From NCBI GenBank assembly GCA_965242735.1, contig OZ251497.1:558001-622000 (forward strand): a stretch of 64,000 nt of DNA, in the 5' to 3' direction. A program made the translations under genes and the position numbers. Numbering within the stretch: the stretch's first letter is position 1; each line of letters begins with the position of its first letter. The DNA is from G958295645 sp965242735. Its GTDB lineage: Bacteria > Gemmatimonadota > Gemmatimonadetes > Longimicrobiales > Gaopeijiaceae. This document shows positions 32,468 to 41,659 of the stretch, one piece after another. Under the pieces are notes generated by a model that worked only from the letters and a program-made list of their open reading frames with translations, was not told the origin of the DNA and did not search any database.

Positions 32468-34087
32468 ATGGACGGAAATGCGACCGTCGCGGCCAAGTTC
32501 CGCCGAGGGGCGGCCCTGCTAGCGCTGGCGTGCGCTGCGACGGCTTCGGCGGCCTGCTCCCTGGCGCCCGATCCGCCGACCGTGGCCCCCGTCGACGACA
32601 TCCCCGCCGAATTCGCCGGGGCCGCCGATTCTCCCCAAGGGCGTCCCGCGCCCATGGAGCCGCCCGCCCTTCAAGACGGTTTGCGCTGGTGGGACGCCTT
32701 TGAAGATCCCGCGCTCGAGGCCGTGGTGGACTCCGTGCTGGCGTCCAACTTCGATCTCGCCGAAGGCGTCGCCCGGGTGCGCCAAGCCCGTGCGCAGGCC
32801 CGCATCGCCAAGGCGCCGCTGCTTCCATCGGTCGGCCTCTCGGTCGGGGCCGCCGACCAGAACACGCCCGCCAACGCAGGCCTGGGCGCCCAGTTTCGAC
32901 AGCTGGGCCTTGGCGGCTCCCAAGACAGCGCGGGCGCCGGCGCTCCTTTGTTCGAACGCTTGGCGTTCACCACCTACACGGCGAGCCTCGACTTCTCCTA
33001 CGAACTCGATTTCTGGGGACGCGCCCGCAACGACGCGCGCGCCGCCGCCGGCGAGTACTTGGCGACGGAGTCCGACTTCCTCGCCGCCCGCATCGGCGTC
33101 GTGTCCGAAGCGATCTCGACGTACTTCGAAATCGTGGACTTGCGAGAGCGGGTCTCGCTGGCTCGGGAGGCGGCGTCCCTGTCGGACGAGCGGGCCGCCT
33201 TGGCCGAAACGCGGTACGGCAGAGGGCTCGTCCCCTCCTTCCGGCTCTACCAAATCCGGCAGGATCTGTTGCAGACGCAGGCGGCCCTGCCGGCCCTGGA
33301 GACCGCGCTGGCCTCCGCCGAGGGGCGTCTCGCAGTGCTGTGGGGCGGCTACGCGCGCGACTTGAGCACGGTGCTTCCCGACTCGCTTGCGCCCGCCTTG
33401 CCGCGCGGTGCACCGCCGGCAGGAGCGCCCGCGGCCCTCTTGCTGCAGCGTCCCGACGTGCGCGCCGCGGGCCAGCGCTTGGAAGCGGCGCGCTACCGGG
33501 TCGGCGCGAGGCGGGCCGATCTGCTGCCGTCTCTGTCGTTGTCCGGATCCGTCGGGTACCAGAGCGCCGATGCCGGCGACCTCTTCGACGGAGAGCAGTG
33601 GTTTCGCAATCTGCTGGCCAACCTCGCGGCGCCGCTCTTCATGGGTGGCCGCCTGCGCGGCGCCCTGGCCGTGGCCGAAGCCCAGTTCGACCAAGCCGCG
33701 GCGGCGTTCGGGCGCGCGGTGGTCAACGCGGTCCACGAGGTCGAAGCGGCGCTGGCGCGGTTCCGAAACGACGAACGCCGGCGCGCCTTCCTCGAGGCCC
33801 AGCTGGCCGAAGCCCTGACCTCCGCCGAGCTCCAGGCGCGCCGGTACGCGGGCGGCGTCGCAGGCTACGCCGACTATTTGGACGCCCAGCGGAACCTGCT
33901 GGACGTGCAGTCCGTCCTTTCGACGGCGCGGCGCGACGTGGCCTTGGCCCGCTTGGCGGTCCACCGGGCGCTGGGAGGCGCTTGGTTCGATCCGGAGCCG
34001 GACGCGGACGCGGCGGACGCGCCGGCCCAGATGCCCGCGTCGTCGCCCGCAACGCCGCTGGCCGCGAACCGCGAGTCCGGACGATGA
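32468..34087 (+). CDS. RND efflux outer-membrane factor, NodT/OprM family
   Basis: This 539-residue lipoprotein (signal ending ATASAAC) forms the trimeric outer-membrane channel of a tripartite pump. It has the NodT features WWDAFEDPALEAVVDSVLAS, two repeated coiled helical hairpins (for example ARVRQARAQARIAKAPLLPS), FSYELDFWGRARNDARAAAG and a second-half match beginning LLLQRPDVRAAGQRLEAARY. ATG 32468 lies after GAGGGGCC. Its stop overlaps an ATG at 34084 that opens a mini-ORF leading into the adaptor gene. The three pump genes are in the usual compact order. Confidence 0.9.
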   Translation: MDGNATVAAKFRRGAALLALACAATASAACSLAPDPPTVAPVDDIPAEFAGAADSPQGRPAPMEPPALQDGLRWWDAFEDPALEAVVDSVLASNFDLAEGVARVRQARAQARIAKAPLLPSVGLSVGAADQNTPANAGLGAQFRQLGLGGSQDSAGAGAPLFERLAFTTYTASLDFSYELDFWGRARNDARAAAGEYLATESDFLAARIGVVSEAISTYFEIVDLRERVSLAREAASLSDERAALAETRYGRGLVPSFRLYQIRQDLLQTQAALPALETALASAEGRLAVLWGGYARDLSTVLPDSLAPALPRGAPPAGAPAALLLQRPDVRAAGQRLEAARYRVGARRADLLPSLSLSGSVGYQSADAGDLFDGEQWFRNLLANLAAPLFMGGRLRGALAVAEAQFDQAAAAFGRAVVNAVHEVEAALARFRNDERRRAFLEAQLAEALTSAELQARRYAGGVAGYADYLDAQRNLLDVQSVLSTARRDVALARLAVHRALGGAWFDPEPDADAADAPAQMPASSPATPLAANRESGR

Positions 34088-34158
34088 ACGGCGCCGAGAC
34101 CGGGCTCCGGCCTTCGCCGGGCCAAGCTGGACCGCACTGTCCGGCGAGGGGACCATGA
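34084..34158 (+). CDS. 24-codon mini-ORF from a duplicated start site
   Basis: ATG 34084 overlaps the stop of the outer-membrane factor gene, and the frame ends at TGA 34156-34158, overlapping the adaptor ATG at 34155. Its first 35 bases repeat the first bases of the adaptor gene (ATGAACGGCGCCGA, then CTCCGGCC), 71 bases apart. It is therefore a tandem duplication of the translation start that now couples the two genes. Its product is probably not functional in itself. Confidence 0.45.
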   Translation: MNGAETGLRPSPGQAGPHCPARGP

Positions 34159-35561
34159 ACGGCGCCGACCCCGCGCTCCGGCCCCCGACCCCGGCGCCCC
34201 GCTTCCCCGGGGCGGCCAAGGCTTGGCTGCTGGCCGCGGGCATCGTGCTGGCCGCCGTGGCCGTGGTGGTCGCGATGGTCGCGCTGCGGCCCGATCCGCC
34301 CCCGCGAGACGCCGCGCCGCAGGCGCCCGTCGTGACGACCGTGGCGGCCGAGCCCGGCCGGGGGCCGATACCCGTCCTGGGCTCGGGCACGGTGCGGCCC
34401 CGAGCCGAGATCGAAGTGGCCGCCGAAGTCGCGGGGAAGGTGGCGTGGGTGAACCCGGCCTTCCAGAGCGGCGGCCGCCTGCGCGAGGGCGACGTGCTCT
34501 TCCGGATCGACGACGCCGACTACCGCAACCGCGTGAGCCAAGCCCGCGCCAACGTCGCCGCCCAGCAGGTCGCGCTGTTGCAGGCCGAAGAGGAGGCGCG
34601 CTTGGCCGTCCTGGAATACGAGCGCTTCCGAGAGCGCGTGGCCGGCAAGGGCGAGGGCGCCCGCCTCCCCGCGAGCCCGCTGGCGCTCCAGCAGCCGCAG
34701 CTGGCCGCCGCCCGAGCCGCGCTGGCCCGCGACAGCGCCGTGCTGGCGGGCGCGGAACTGTCGCTTGCCCGCACGGAGGTCCGTGCGCCCTTCGACGCAT
34801 TGGTGCGGGCGGAATCGGTGGACGAAGGCCGGTTCGTGGCGGTCGGCCAGAGCGTGGGCCGCCTCTACGCCGACGACGCGTACGAAGTCGTGGTGTCCCT
34901 GCCGGACGCGGACGCCGCCCTCCTGCCCGGACTCTGGGAGCTGGAAGGGCAGGGCGGATCGCGGCCGCAGAGCCGCAGGGCCGCCGAGGTCGTCGCCCGG
35001 CACGGATCGGCCCGCTACGCGTGGGCGGGGCACGTGGACCGAGCCGAAGCGGCGCTCAGCGAACGCACGCGCACGGTCACCGTGATCGTGAGAGTCCCCC
35101 GGCCGTTCTCGCCCGGCAGGCCCGTCGCCGGGCTGGAGGCCGCCGAGCCCCGTGCGGAGGTCCGCCCCAACGCTGCGTCGCCATCCACGGGCGCCGCACC
35201 GCCAGCGCCAGGAGACCGCCAGGCCGCCGCGAATCCTCCGCGCTCCGCCCGCGTCGCCGGTCCGCCGCTCCTGATCGGCCAGTTCGTGGACGTGCGCATC
35301 GAGGGCCTCGCGCCGGGTCGCTATTGGGTCGTGCCTCGCAGGGCGCTGCGCTCGGGCGACGAAGTCTGGGCCCTGGCCAACGACAGCACCTTGACCATCG
35401 TGCCGGTGCAGGTTCTGCAGCGCTCGGAGGAACGGGTGTGGGTGGCCGGCCGCTTCCCGCCCCGTCCGAGGGTCGTGACGGCGGGCATCTCCGTCGCGAC
35501 GGAGGGAATGCGCGTCTCCCGCGCGGACCGCGCACCGGCCGGGGGCCCGTCGTCTCGGTGA
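34155..35561 (+). CDS. RND efflux periplasmic adaptor (membrane fusion protein)
   Basis: This 468-residue protein has an N-terminal membrane anchor (AWLLAAGIVLAAVAVVVAMV, about 24-43), then a lipoyl half-motif (GSGTVRPRAEIEVAAEVAGK), a coiled-coil hairpin (about 135-200) and the second lipoyl half (LARTEVRAPFDALVRAESVD). Beta-barrel and membrane-proximal domains follow (DVRIEGLAPGRYWVVPRRAL). A 50-residue Pro/Ala-rich insert (about 318-365) interrupts the beta-barrel region and is unusual for the family. It joins the inner-membrane pump to the outer-membrane channel. GTG 35558 of the pump gene overlaps its stop. Confidence 0.9.
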   Translation: MNGADPALRPPTPAPRFPGAAKAWLLAAGIVLAAVAVVVAMVALRPDPPPRDAAPQAPVVTTVAAEPGRGPIPVLGSGTVRPRAEIEVAAEVAGKVAWVNPAFQSGGRLREGDVLFRIDDADYRNRVSQARANVAAQQVALLQAEEEARLAVLEYERFRERVAGKGEGARLPASPLALQQPQLAAARAALARDSAVLAGAELSLARTEVRAPFDALVRAESVDEGRFVAVGQSVGRLYADDAYEVVVSLPDADAALLPGLWELEGQGGSRPQSRRAAEVVARHGSARYAWAGHVDRAEAALSERTRTVTVIVRVPRPFSPGRPVAGLEAAEPRAEVRPNAASPSTGAAPPAPGDRQAAANPPRSARVAGPPLLIGQFVDVRIEGLAPGRYWVVPRRALRSGDEVWALANDSTLTIVPVQVLQRSEERVWVAGRFPPRPRVVTAGISVATEGMRVSRADRAPAGGPSSR

Positions 35562-38500
35562 TTCCCGGTCCGCCGCCGCCGGACATGCCCGCCCGCGGTC
35601 CCGTGGCCTACATGGCCAAGAACGGGGTGGCGGCCAATCTGCTGATGTTCTTCGTCCTCGCCGCGGGCGCGGTGTCGGTGGGCCAGCTGGTGCAGGAGGT
35701 CTTCCCCGAGTTCTCCCTGGACCAAGTCCGCGTGTCGGTTGCCTATCCCGGCGCCACGCCGGAGGAAGTGGAAGAGTCCGTCGTCCGCAAGATCGAAGAG
35801 CAGCTCAAGGCCGTGGACGACATCCGAAGAGTCACCTCGACCGCCGCCGAGGGACACGGCTCCGTTCTCGCCGAGCTCCGGCTCGGAACCGACGCCGCCC
35901 AGGCCCTCGCCGACATCAAGGCGGAGGTCGACCGCATCCGCACCTTTCCGGCCGGGGCCGAACGCCCGGAAGTGACCGAGATCACGACCCGCCAGAGCGT
36001 CATGCGCCTCGCGGTATACGGAGACGTCTCGGAACGCGTCCTCAAGGAGATCGCCTACCGAACGGAGGACGAGCTCGCCGCCCTCCCGGCCGTCTCCGTG
36101 GTCGAGACCAGCGGCGTGCGTCCCTACGAAGTCTCCATCGAAGTCCCGCGCAGCCGCCTTCGCGCGCTCGGCTTGACGCTCGACGACGTGGCCGGCGCCG
36201 TTCGCAGGGGCTCCCTCGATCTCTCCGCGGGCAGCATCGACGCGCGCGGCGAGCAGGTGCGGATTCGCACGGTCGGGCAGAACTACGACCAGCAGGACTT
36301 CGAGGACGTCGTGGTGCTCGGCCGCCCGGACGGCGCCACGGTCCGCCTGGGCGACGTCGCCGAAGTGAAGGACGGCTTTCGCGACGTGGACCTGATCACG
36401 CGCTACCGAGGGCAGCCGGCCGCGTTCGTCGAAGTCTTTCGAACGTCGGACGAGCAGGTGCTGGAGGTCGTGCAGGCCGCCATGAGCCACATCGAGCAGG
36501 TGGTCGCGCCGTCGCTGCCGGCGGGCGTGCAGATCGAAGTCTGGAGCAACAACGCCACCGTGTTCCAGGACCGGCTCTCGGTGCTGCGCAAGAACGCGTT
36601 CATCGGCTTGTTCCTGGTGCTCGCCGCCCTGACGCTCTTCCTGGAGGCCAGCCTGGCCTTCTGGGTGGCGGTGGGGATCGCGGTGTCGTTCGTCGGCACG
36701 TTTTCGGTGATGCTCCTGCTGGGCGTGTCCGTCAACATGCTGTCGATGTTCGCGTTCATCCTGGCGGTCGGCATCGTCGTGGACGACGCCATCGTCGTGG
36801 GCGAGAGCATCTACGCCGAACGCGAGCGCGGGCGCTTCGGGACGGAGGCCGCCGTCCGCGGCACGCGGCGCATCAAGGGACTGGTGGTGTTCGCCGTGAT
36901 GACGACGGTGGTGGCCTTCTCGCCTCTGCTCTTCCTTCCCGGCATCGGAGGGAAGTTCATCAAGGCCATCCCGGTGATCGTCATTTCCGTCCTGCTCTTC
37001 TCCCTGATCGAGTCGCTGCTGGTGCTGCCGAACCATCTGTCGCATTCGCGCGCGGGCGGCGGCGCTCCGCGGTCTCGGGCCGGACGCCTGCTTGCGCGAG
37101 CGCGGCGGCCGGTTGCCGGAGCCATGGCCCGCTTCACGGAGGGACCGCTCGACCGGATGCTGCGCTTTGCCGTGAGCCGTCCGCAGGTGGTCGTGGCCTC
37201 CAGCTTGGCCGTCCTGATCCTCTGCGTCGGAACGATGCTGTCGGGCGTGGTGAAGATGGAGTACTTCCCGGCCACGGAAGCCGACGTCGTGCGGGCGAGC
37301 TTGGAGATGCCCGCGGGCTCCTCGGGCGAACGCACGGCCGCCGTGGCCGCCGAGCTCGAGGCGGCGGGCCGACGCGCGGCCCAACGGCTTGGCGAAGGTC
37401 GCGACGCGGGGGCGCCGCCTTTGGTCGAAGCGGTGAACGTGACCGTCGGCGAAGGCGCGCGGCTGGCCAGCCCTCTGTCCTCGGGGCCCGTGGGCGACCC
37501 GAAAGGCAATGTGGGCGCGGTCGAGTTCAAGCTCTTGCCGGCGGACGAGCGGAGCGTGCCGGCGGCCGTCTTTCGCGACGCTTGGCGCGACGAGGCGGGT
37601 CCGGTGCGCGGCGCCCGGGCGGTCTCCTTCAGCTCCGAGCTCATTGCGCTTCAGGCGCCTGTCCAGGTCGAGCTGTCGCACCCCGATTCCCGCATCCTGG
37701 CGGCCGCCGCCGCGGACTTGTCGTCTCGGCTCCGCAACTACCCGGGCGTGTTCGACGTGCAGACCGACTTGGACGGAGGCTTCGCCGAGTTGCAGGTCGA
37801 GCTTCGGGACGAGGGCCGGACCCTGGGCGTCGAACTCGACCGGCTTGCCCACCAAGTGCGCTCGGCCTTCTTCGGCGCCGAGGCGTTGCGGGTGCAGCGC
37901 GGCCGCGAGGATGTGCCCGTCTACGTGCGACTCCCGGAAGACGAGCGCAACGCGGTCGCGGACGTGGAACGCTTTCTCGTGCGCACGCCCGACGGCGGCG
38001 AAGTCCCCCTGGACCGGGTCGCGCGTGTGGAGCTGGCCGCCACGCCGGCCGCCATTCATCGAAGGGACGCCAAGCGCATCGTCACCGTGAGCGCCAACGT
38101 GGACCCGGCAACGACGACCGGCGGCGAGGTGTCGGCTTCCTTGGCGGAGACCGTGCTGCCCGAGCTCGCGGCAATGCATCCGGGCCTGACGCACGCCTTC
38201 TCGGGCCAGCAAGAGGACCAAGCCGAATTCCTGGGCAGCCTCGGCCGGGGATTCCTGCTGGCCGGCGTCTGCATCTTCGGCCTCCTGGCGATTCCGTTCG
38301 GCTCCTACGTCCGGCCTCTGGTCGTGATGGCGGCGATTCCCTTCGGAATGATCGGGGCGGTGCTGGGCCACATGCTGCTGGGCCTCAACCTCAGCATCAT
38401 GTCGGTCGCCGGCATCGTGGGCTTGAGCGGCGTGGTGGTCAACGACTCCCTCGTGATGATCGACTTCATCCAGGAACGCCTGCGAGGCGGCATGTCCGCC

Positions 38501-38773
38501 CGCGAAGCGATCGTCGACGGCGCCAAGGCCCGCTTCCGGCCCATCTTCCTCACCTCCCTGACCACGTTCCTGGGCGTGGCCCCGCTCGTCTTCGAACGCA
38601 GCCTCCAAGCCCAGTTCCTGGTCCCGATCGCGGCCTCGCTCGGCTTCGGAATCGTCTTCGGCACGGCCGTCCTGATGATGATCGTGCCCGCGCTGGCCAA
38701 GCTGCAGCTGGACTTCGAGGCGTGGCGGACGACCAAGCGCGCACGGCTGGGGGGCTTGGTGCAAGGCGCGTAG
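35558..38773 (+). CDS. RND efflux transporter permease (AcrB/MexF superfamily)
   Basis: The protein is 1,071 residues from GTG 35558, overlapping the adaptor stop. The topology is standard: helix 1 (NGVAANLLMFFVLAAGAVSV), a periplasmic porter region (VAYPGATPEEVEESVVRKIE), and helices 2-6 with the proton-relay Asp pair in ILAVGIVVDDAIVVGE. A second porter region and the second helix bundle follow, with GIVGLSGVVVNDSLVMIDFI. It uses the proton gradient to expel small molecules across both membranes with the two upstream proteins. The cargo cannot be predicted; the sequence looks closer to the general hydrophobe pumps than to heavy-metal pumps. Confidence 0.92.
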   Translation: MIPGPPPPDMPARGPVAYMAKNGVAANLLMFFVLAAGAVSVGQLVQEVFPEFSLDQVRVSVAYPGATPEEVEESVVRKIEEQLKAVDDIRRVTSTAAEGHGSVLAELRLGTDAAQALADIKAEVDRIRTFPAGAERPEVTEITTRQSVMRLAVYGDVSERVLKEIAYRTEDELAALPAVSVVETSGVRPYEVSIEVPRSRLRALGLTLDDVAGAVRRGSLDLSAGSIDARGEQVRIRTVGQNYDQQDFEDVVVLGRPDGATVRLGDVAEVKDGFRDVDLITRYRGQPAAFVEVFRTSDEQVLEVVQAAMSHIEQVVAPSLPAGVQIEVWSNNATVFQDRLSVLRKNAFIGLFLVLAALTLFLEASLAFWVAVGIAVSFVGTFSVMLLLGVSVNMLSMFAFILAVGIVVDDAIVVGESIYAERERGRFGTEAAVRGTRRIKGLVVFAVMTTVVAFSPLLFLPGIGGKFIKAIPVIVISVLLFSLIESLLVLPNHLSHSRAGGGAPRSRAGRLLARARRPVAGAMARFTEGPLDRMLRFAVSRPQVVVASSLAVLILCVGTMLSGVVKMEYFPATEADVVRASLEMPAGSSGERTAAVAAELEAAGRRAAQRLGEGRDAGAPPLVEAVNVTVGEGARLASPLSSGPVGDPKGNVGAVEFKLLPADERSVPAAVFRDAWRDEAGPVRGARAVSFSSELIALQAPVQVELSHPDSRILAAAAADLSSRLRNYPGVFDVQTDLDGGFAELQVELRDEGRTLGVELDRLAHQVRSAFFGAEALRVQRGREDVPVYVRLPEDERNAVADVERFLVRTPDGGEVPLDRVARVELAATPAAIHRRDAKRIVTVSANVDPATTTGGEVSASLAETVLPELAAMHPGLTHAFSGQQEDQAEFLGSLGRGFLLAGVCIFGLLAIPFGSYVRPLVVMAAIPFGMIGAVLGHMLLGLNLSIMSVAGIVGLSGVVVNDSLVMIDFIQERLRGGMSAREAIVDGAKARFRPIFLTSLTTFLGVAPLVFERSLQAQFLVPIAASLGFGIVFGTAVLMMIVPALAKLQLDFEAWRTTKRARLGGLVQGA

Positions 38774-38981
38774 GCGGGACGGCGACAGCCAACGGTGCGC
38801 CGGCGAGCGCCCGCCCATCGCCAAGACGCCTGTCCCGCCACGCGCATCGGCGTTTGGCGCTCTCTAGCGACCTTGGCCGCCGCTGGAAAATTTGCCGATC
38901 TAGGATCCATCGATTAGCGTGTCCAGCATGTGGCGAAGGGGCGGGGCCCGCTCCAGCCAGTCCGCAACTTGAGAGGTCCGA

Positions 38982-40103
38982 ATGCATTACGGCCAGCATA
39001 GGCGTTCCACGACCGTCCTCGTCGGATGCATGTTGAACGGTTGCGTCGCCTTGGCCGTGTTGCCTTGCGACGCACGAGCCCACGTGCAACAACAGACGTC
39101 ACGTATCCGTTTTCCCGTGGGAGACGCGTCCATTCCGGACGGGCTCCATAGCGCCTGCCCCCTGGAGAGAACGCTTCTTTCCGTCACGGAACTGGTCGGC
39201 AATCGGGAACACAGCCCGGAGAAGGCGAGACGCGTGGCGGACGGCTGGCTCGTCTACGACAAGTACGACAAGCAGGTGATCGAGCTGTCTGCCGACCTCC
39301 AAGTGGTCGCTAGGTGGGGGCAAGTCGGCGAAGGTCCCATGGAATACAGAGACGGACGTGGCGGGCCGCCTGGCTTCGGAAGGACCGAGGCCGGCGAGAC
39401 GTTCGTCGTCGATGACGGGCCTCCGTCCATCATGACGCTGGACCTTCATCGCAACGAATATCAGCTGGAACGCGGCCAGGGGACGCCCAACTTCCTGGAC
39501 GACGCAATCAATGTGAGCGATCGCGTCCTGATGGCTGCTCGTCGCGAGGGCATCCTGGAGGGCACGTTGGGCGAGAGGTCGCTCGCGGTTCGATGGAGCC
39601 TCGAGGACATGGGCATTGTCGTGGGCGAAGACGGTCAGCCGCCCATTTTTCTGTTGCGCCGAGGCCTCGACGGGAAGCTGTATGCCGGTGCAAGCAACCA
39701 GTCGGCAATTTGGATGCTGGACGACGGCCCGTCGCCGAGAATGGTGTTGCAGAGATGCATTCCGACGGGGTTGACGAACGTCTTCACGGACGCGCCGCGG
39801 ATGCAGGGTGGAATAATCGACGGAATGCGGTATTCCATCACAACGATGGTGGACTTTCTGGTGTTGCGTACGGGCCACGTGCTGACCCTTGGCAGCTTGG
39901 ACGTCAATGCGGATCTGCATAAATCGATTGAGATGTACGACGATTCCGGCACGCTCGTGCGCGCATGGACGTTGCCCTTGAGGGGCAGAGTGCGCGGAGC
40001 CTTCGATCCACAAGATCCTAGACTGATCCTCATCTGGGACGGAGAGGACGAAGAACATGTCAGGCTCGTCGAGGTCGACGGCGAAGGCTATCCGTCGTCC
40101 TAG
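38982..40103 (+). CDS. Secreted 6-bladed beta-propeller-like protein
   Basis: The protein is 373 residues. Residues 1-33 form a signal peptide (CMLNGCVALAVLPCDARA). Propeller-like phrases include LVYDKYDKQVIELSADLQVV, GQVGEGPMEYRDGRGG (a GxGP-type blade) and MYDDSGTLVRAWTLPLRG. It is related in fold to the three lipoproteins at 14-18.5 kb but not similar enough to be a recent copy. It stands alone, preceded by a GAGAGG ribosome site and a 200-base gap after the efflux operon. Function unknown. Confidence 0.65.
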   Translation: MHYGQHRRSTTVLVGCMLNGCVALAVLPCDARAHVQQQTSRIRFPVGDASIPDGLHSACPLERTLLSVTELVGNREHSPEKARRVADGWLVYDKYDKQVIELSADLQVVARWGQVGEGPMEYRDGRGGPPGFGRTEAGETFVVDDGPPSIMTLDLHRNEYQLERGQGTPNFLDDAINVSDRVLMAARREGILEGTLGERSLAVRWSLEDMGIVVGEDGQPPIFLLRRGLDGKLYAGASNQSAIWMLDDGPSPRMVLQRCIPTGLTNVFTDAPRMQGGIIDGMRYSITTMVDFLVLRTGHVLTLGSLDVNADLHKSIEMYDDSGTLVRAWTLPLRGRVRGAFDPQDPRLILIWDGEDEEHVRLVEVDGEGYPSS

Positions 40104-40160
40104 CTCGCGAAGCGGGCGGACCCGTGGCGGGTCGAGGTCGGCGAATCTGTGCGCCTTCGA

Positions 40161-41156
40161 CTACAACCCAGCCTGTTCCTTCACGTACTGCGCCGCCTCC
40201 AAGTGCGTGGCGAACCACACGTCGTCGCCGTAGCCCTTGATGTACCGGATCAGCTCCTCCAGGACCACGATGCGCGACCGGTGGCCGATCACGTGGGGGT
40301 GCATGGTGAGGACGAAGGTCGTGCCCTCGGCGAGCGCCATGTCGAACTCGTCCTTCCACACCTGGAGCACGTCCCGAGGGTTGGCGTAGCTGTTGCCTCG
40401 GGGATTGAAGAGCGGCGCATCGTCCAGAATCCACTCGACGGGCAGCTCCACCATGCCCGTGGGCTCGCCGGCGGCGTTGATCTCGTAGGGCCGGTCGTCG
40501 GCCATCAGCGACGAGTCGTAGAGGAACCCCATCTCGCGGATGATCGACAGCGTGTTGGGGCTGAAGTTCCACGACGGCGCCCGGTAGCCCAGCGGACGCG
40601 TTCCCGTGGCTTCGGTCATGTACTCCACCGCCCGTTGCAGCAGAGCGCGCTCCGTGTCCGCGTCCAAGGTGGAGTTGAGTTCGTGTATCCAGCCGTGGAC
40701 GGCGAACTCGTGGTGGCCCGCCGCCTGGATCACGCCAATCTGGGACGGGTCGAGCACTAGGCTCACCGCCGGGATGAAGAACGAAGCCGGAACGCCCTCC
40801 CTGTCCAGCAGATCGACCACCCTCGGCAACGCCCGTCGTGCGCCGTACTGACCCTGGGACAGGGAGCCCACCGTCGCGTCGCCGTAGCGGAGGCCGAGCA
40901 CGGTCTCGTTGTCCACGTCGAAGGAGAGAAGCGCCGCCACCCGCGCCCCACCCGGCCATTGCGCGGGCAGCAGGTCCCTGCCCGCACGGACGGCGTTCAC
41001 CGTCTCCATGACCCGCTCGTCGCTCCACTGCCAGCCCGGCTCGGGCTCGCCCTCGGCAGGCTGCGACGCAGGGGGCGCGTTCGGCTGGCACGCGAACGCG
41101 AGCGTCAGCGCGGCCGTCAGGGGCAGCGCCAAGCCCAGTGGCTTCCCGTCGTTCAT
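40161..41156 (-). CDS. Polysaccharide deacetylase (NodB-like) lipoprotein
   Basis: The product is 331 residues with a lipoprotein signal (ALTLAFAC, Cys 23). The NodB fold is visible: LLSFDVDNET with the metal/base Asp pair, FAVHGWIHEL with the metal His pair, GYRAPSWNFSPN and late TFVLTMHPHVIG. It resembles the PuuE/allantoinase-related subgroup of CE4-fold proteins that act on amides and sugars. Being exported, it probably removes N-acetyl groups from an extracellular or wall polysaccharide, though the substrate is not fixed by sequence. It ends a minus-strand gene run with the small membrane protein and reductase. Confidence 0.85.
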   Translation of the reverse strand: MNDGKPLGLALPLTAALTLAFACQPNAPPASQPAEGEPEPGWQWSDERVMETVNAVRAGRDLLPAQWPGGARVAALLSFDVDNETVLGLRYGDATVGSLSQGQYGARRALPRVVDLLDREGVPASFFIPAVSLVLDPSQIGVIQAAGHHEFAVHGWIHELNSTLDADTERALLQRAVEYMTEATGTRPLGYRAPSWNFSPNTLSIIREMGFLYDSSLMADDRPYEINAAGEPTGMVELPVEWILDDAPLFNPRGNSYANPRDVLQVWKDEFDMALAEGTTFVLTMHPHVIGHRSRIVVLEELIRYIKGYGDDVWFATHLEAAQYVKEQAGL

Positions 41157-41211
41157 GCGCTCATGCCCGTTCGTCCACTTGTTGTGTTGAGGCGTTGAGG
41201 GGTAGGGGCGC

Positions 41212-41652
41212 CTAGGCGTTCTCCTCGTCGGAAGGCAGCGCCTTGGACGCTCCGTACAGGATGGCCAAGGGTCCGACGATCGCGTTGAGCCAAGCGGCCC
41301 ACGCCGGATAGGCGGCGTTGGACGCCGCTTCGAGGAGCCCCACGTCTTCGGGGCGCACTCCGGTTCCGGCGCTTCTGAAGACGGTTGCGACGCCGAGGGC
41401 CAGCACGAGGACGCACAAGAGCTTCGGCGCCCATCCTCCGCGCGCCACCTTGCCGCACGAGCATCCGCTCGCGACGCCTGCGGCCGCGTAGGCGACCAAC
41501 GCTCCGCAGGCCCACAAGGTGGACACCTCCCAGACGCCCGGCTGGAACGACCGGTCCGCGCCCATCGCCAGCCACATCAAGGTGAAGAACGCGATGGTCG
41601 CCGCCTGCCACACGACGCCGCCCAGAATCAAGCCGCCGAAGTTCCTCATCAT
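41212..41652 (-). CDS. Small four-helix membrane protein, unknown function
   Basis: This 146-residue protein has four predicted membrane segments (about 8-30, 43-66, 78-96 and 118-138) and a cysteine pair in ASGCSCGKVARGG. I do not recognise the family. It sits between the deacetylase and the aldo/keto reductase; its start (ATG 41652 or 41649) is 7 bases after the reductase stop, indicating cotranscription. Confidence 0.7.
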   Translation of the reverse strand: MMRNFGGLILGGVVWQAATIAFFTLMWLAMGADRSFQPGVWEVSTLWACGALVAYAAAGVASGCSCGKVARGGWAPKLLCVLVLALGVATVFRSAGTGVRPEDVGLLEAASNAAYPAWAAWLNAIVGPLAILYGASKALPSDEENA

Positions 41653-41659
41653 GGCGCCG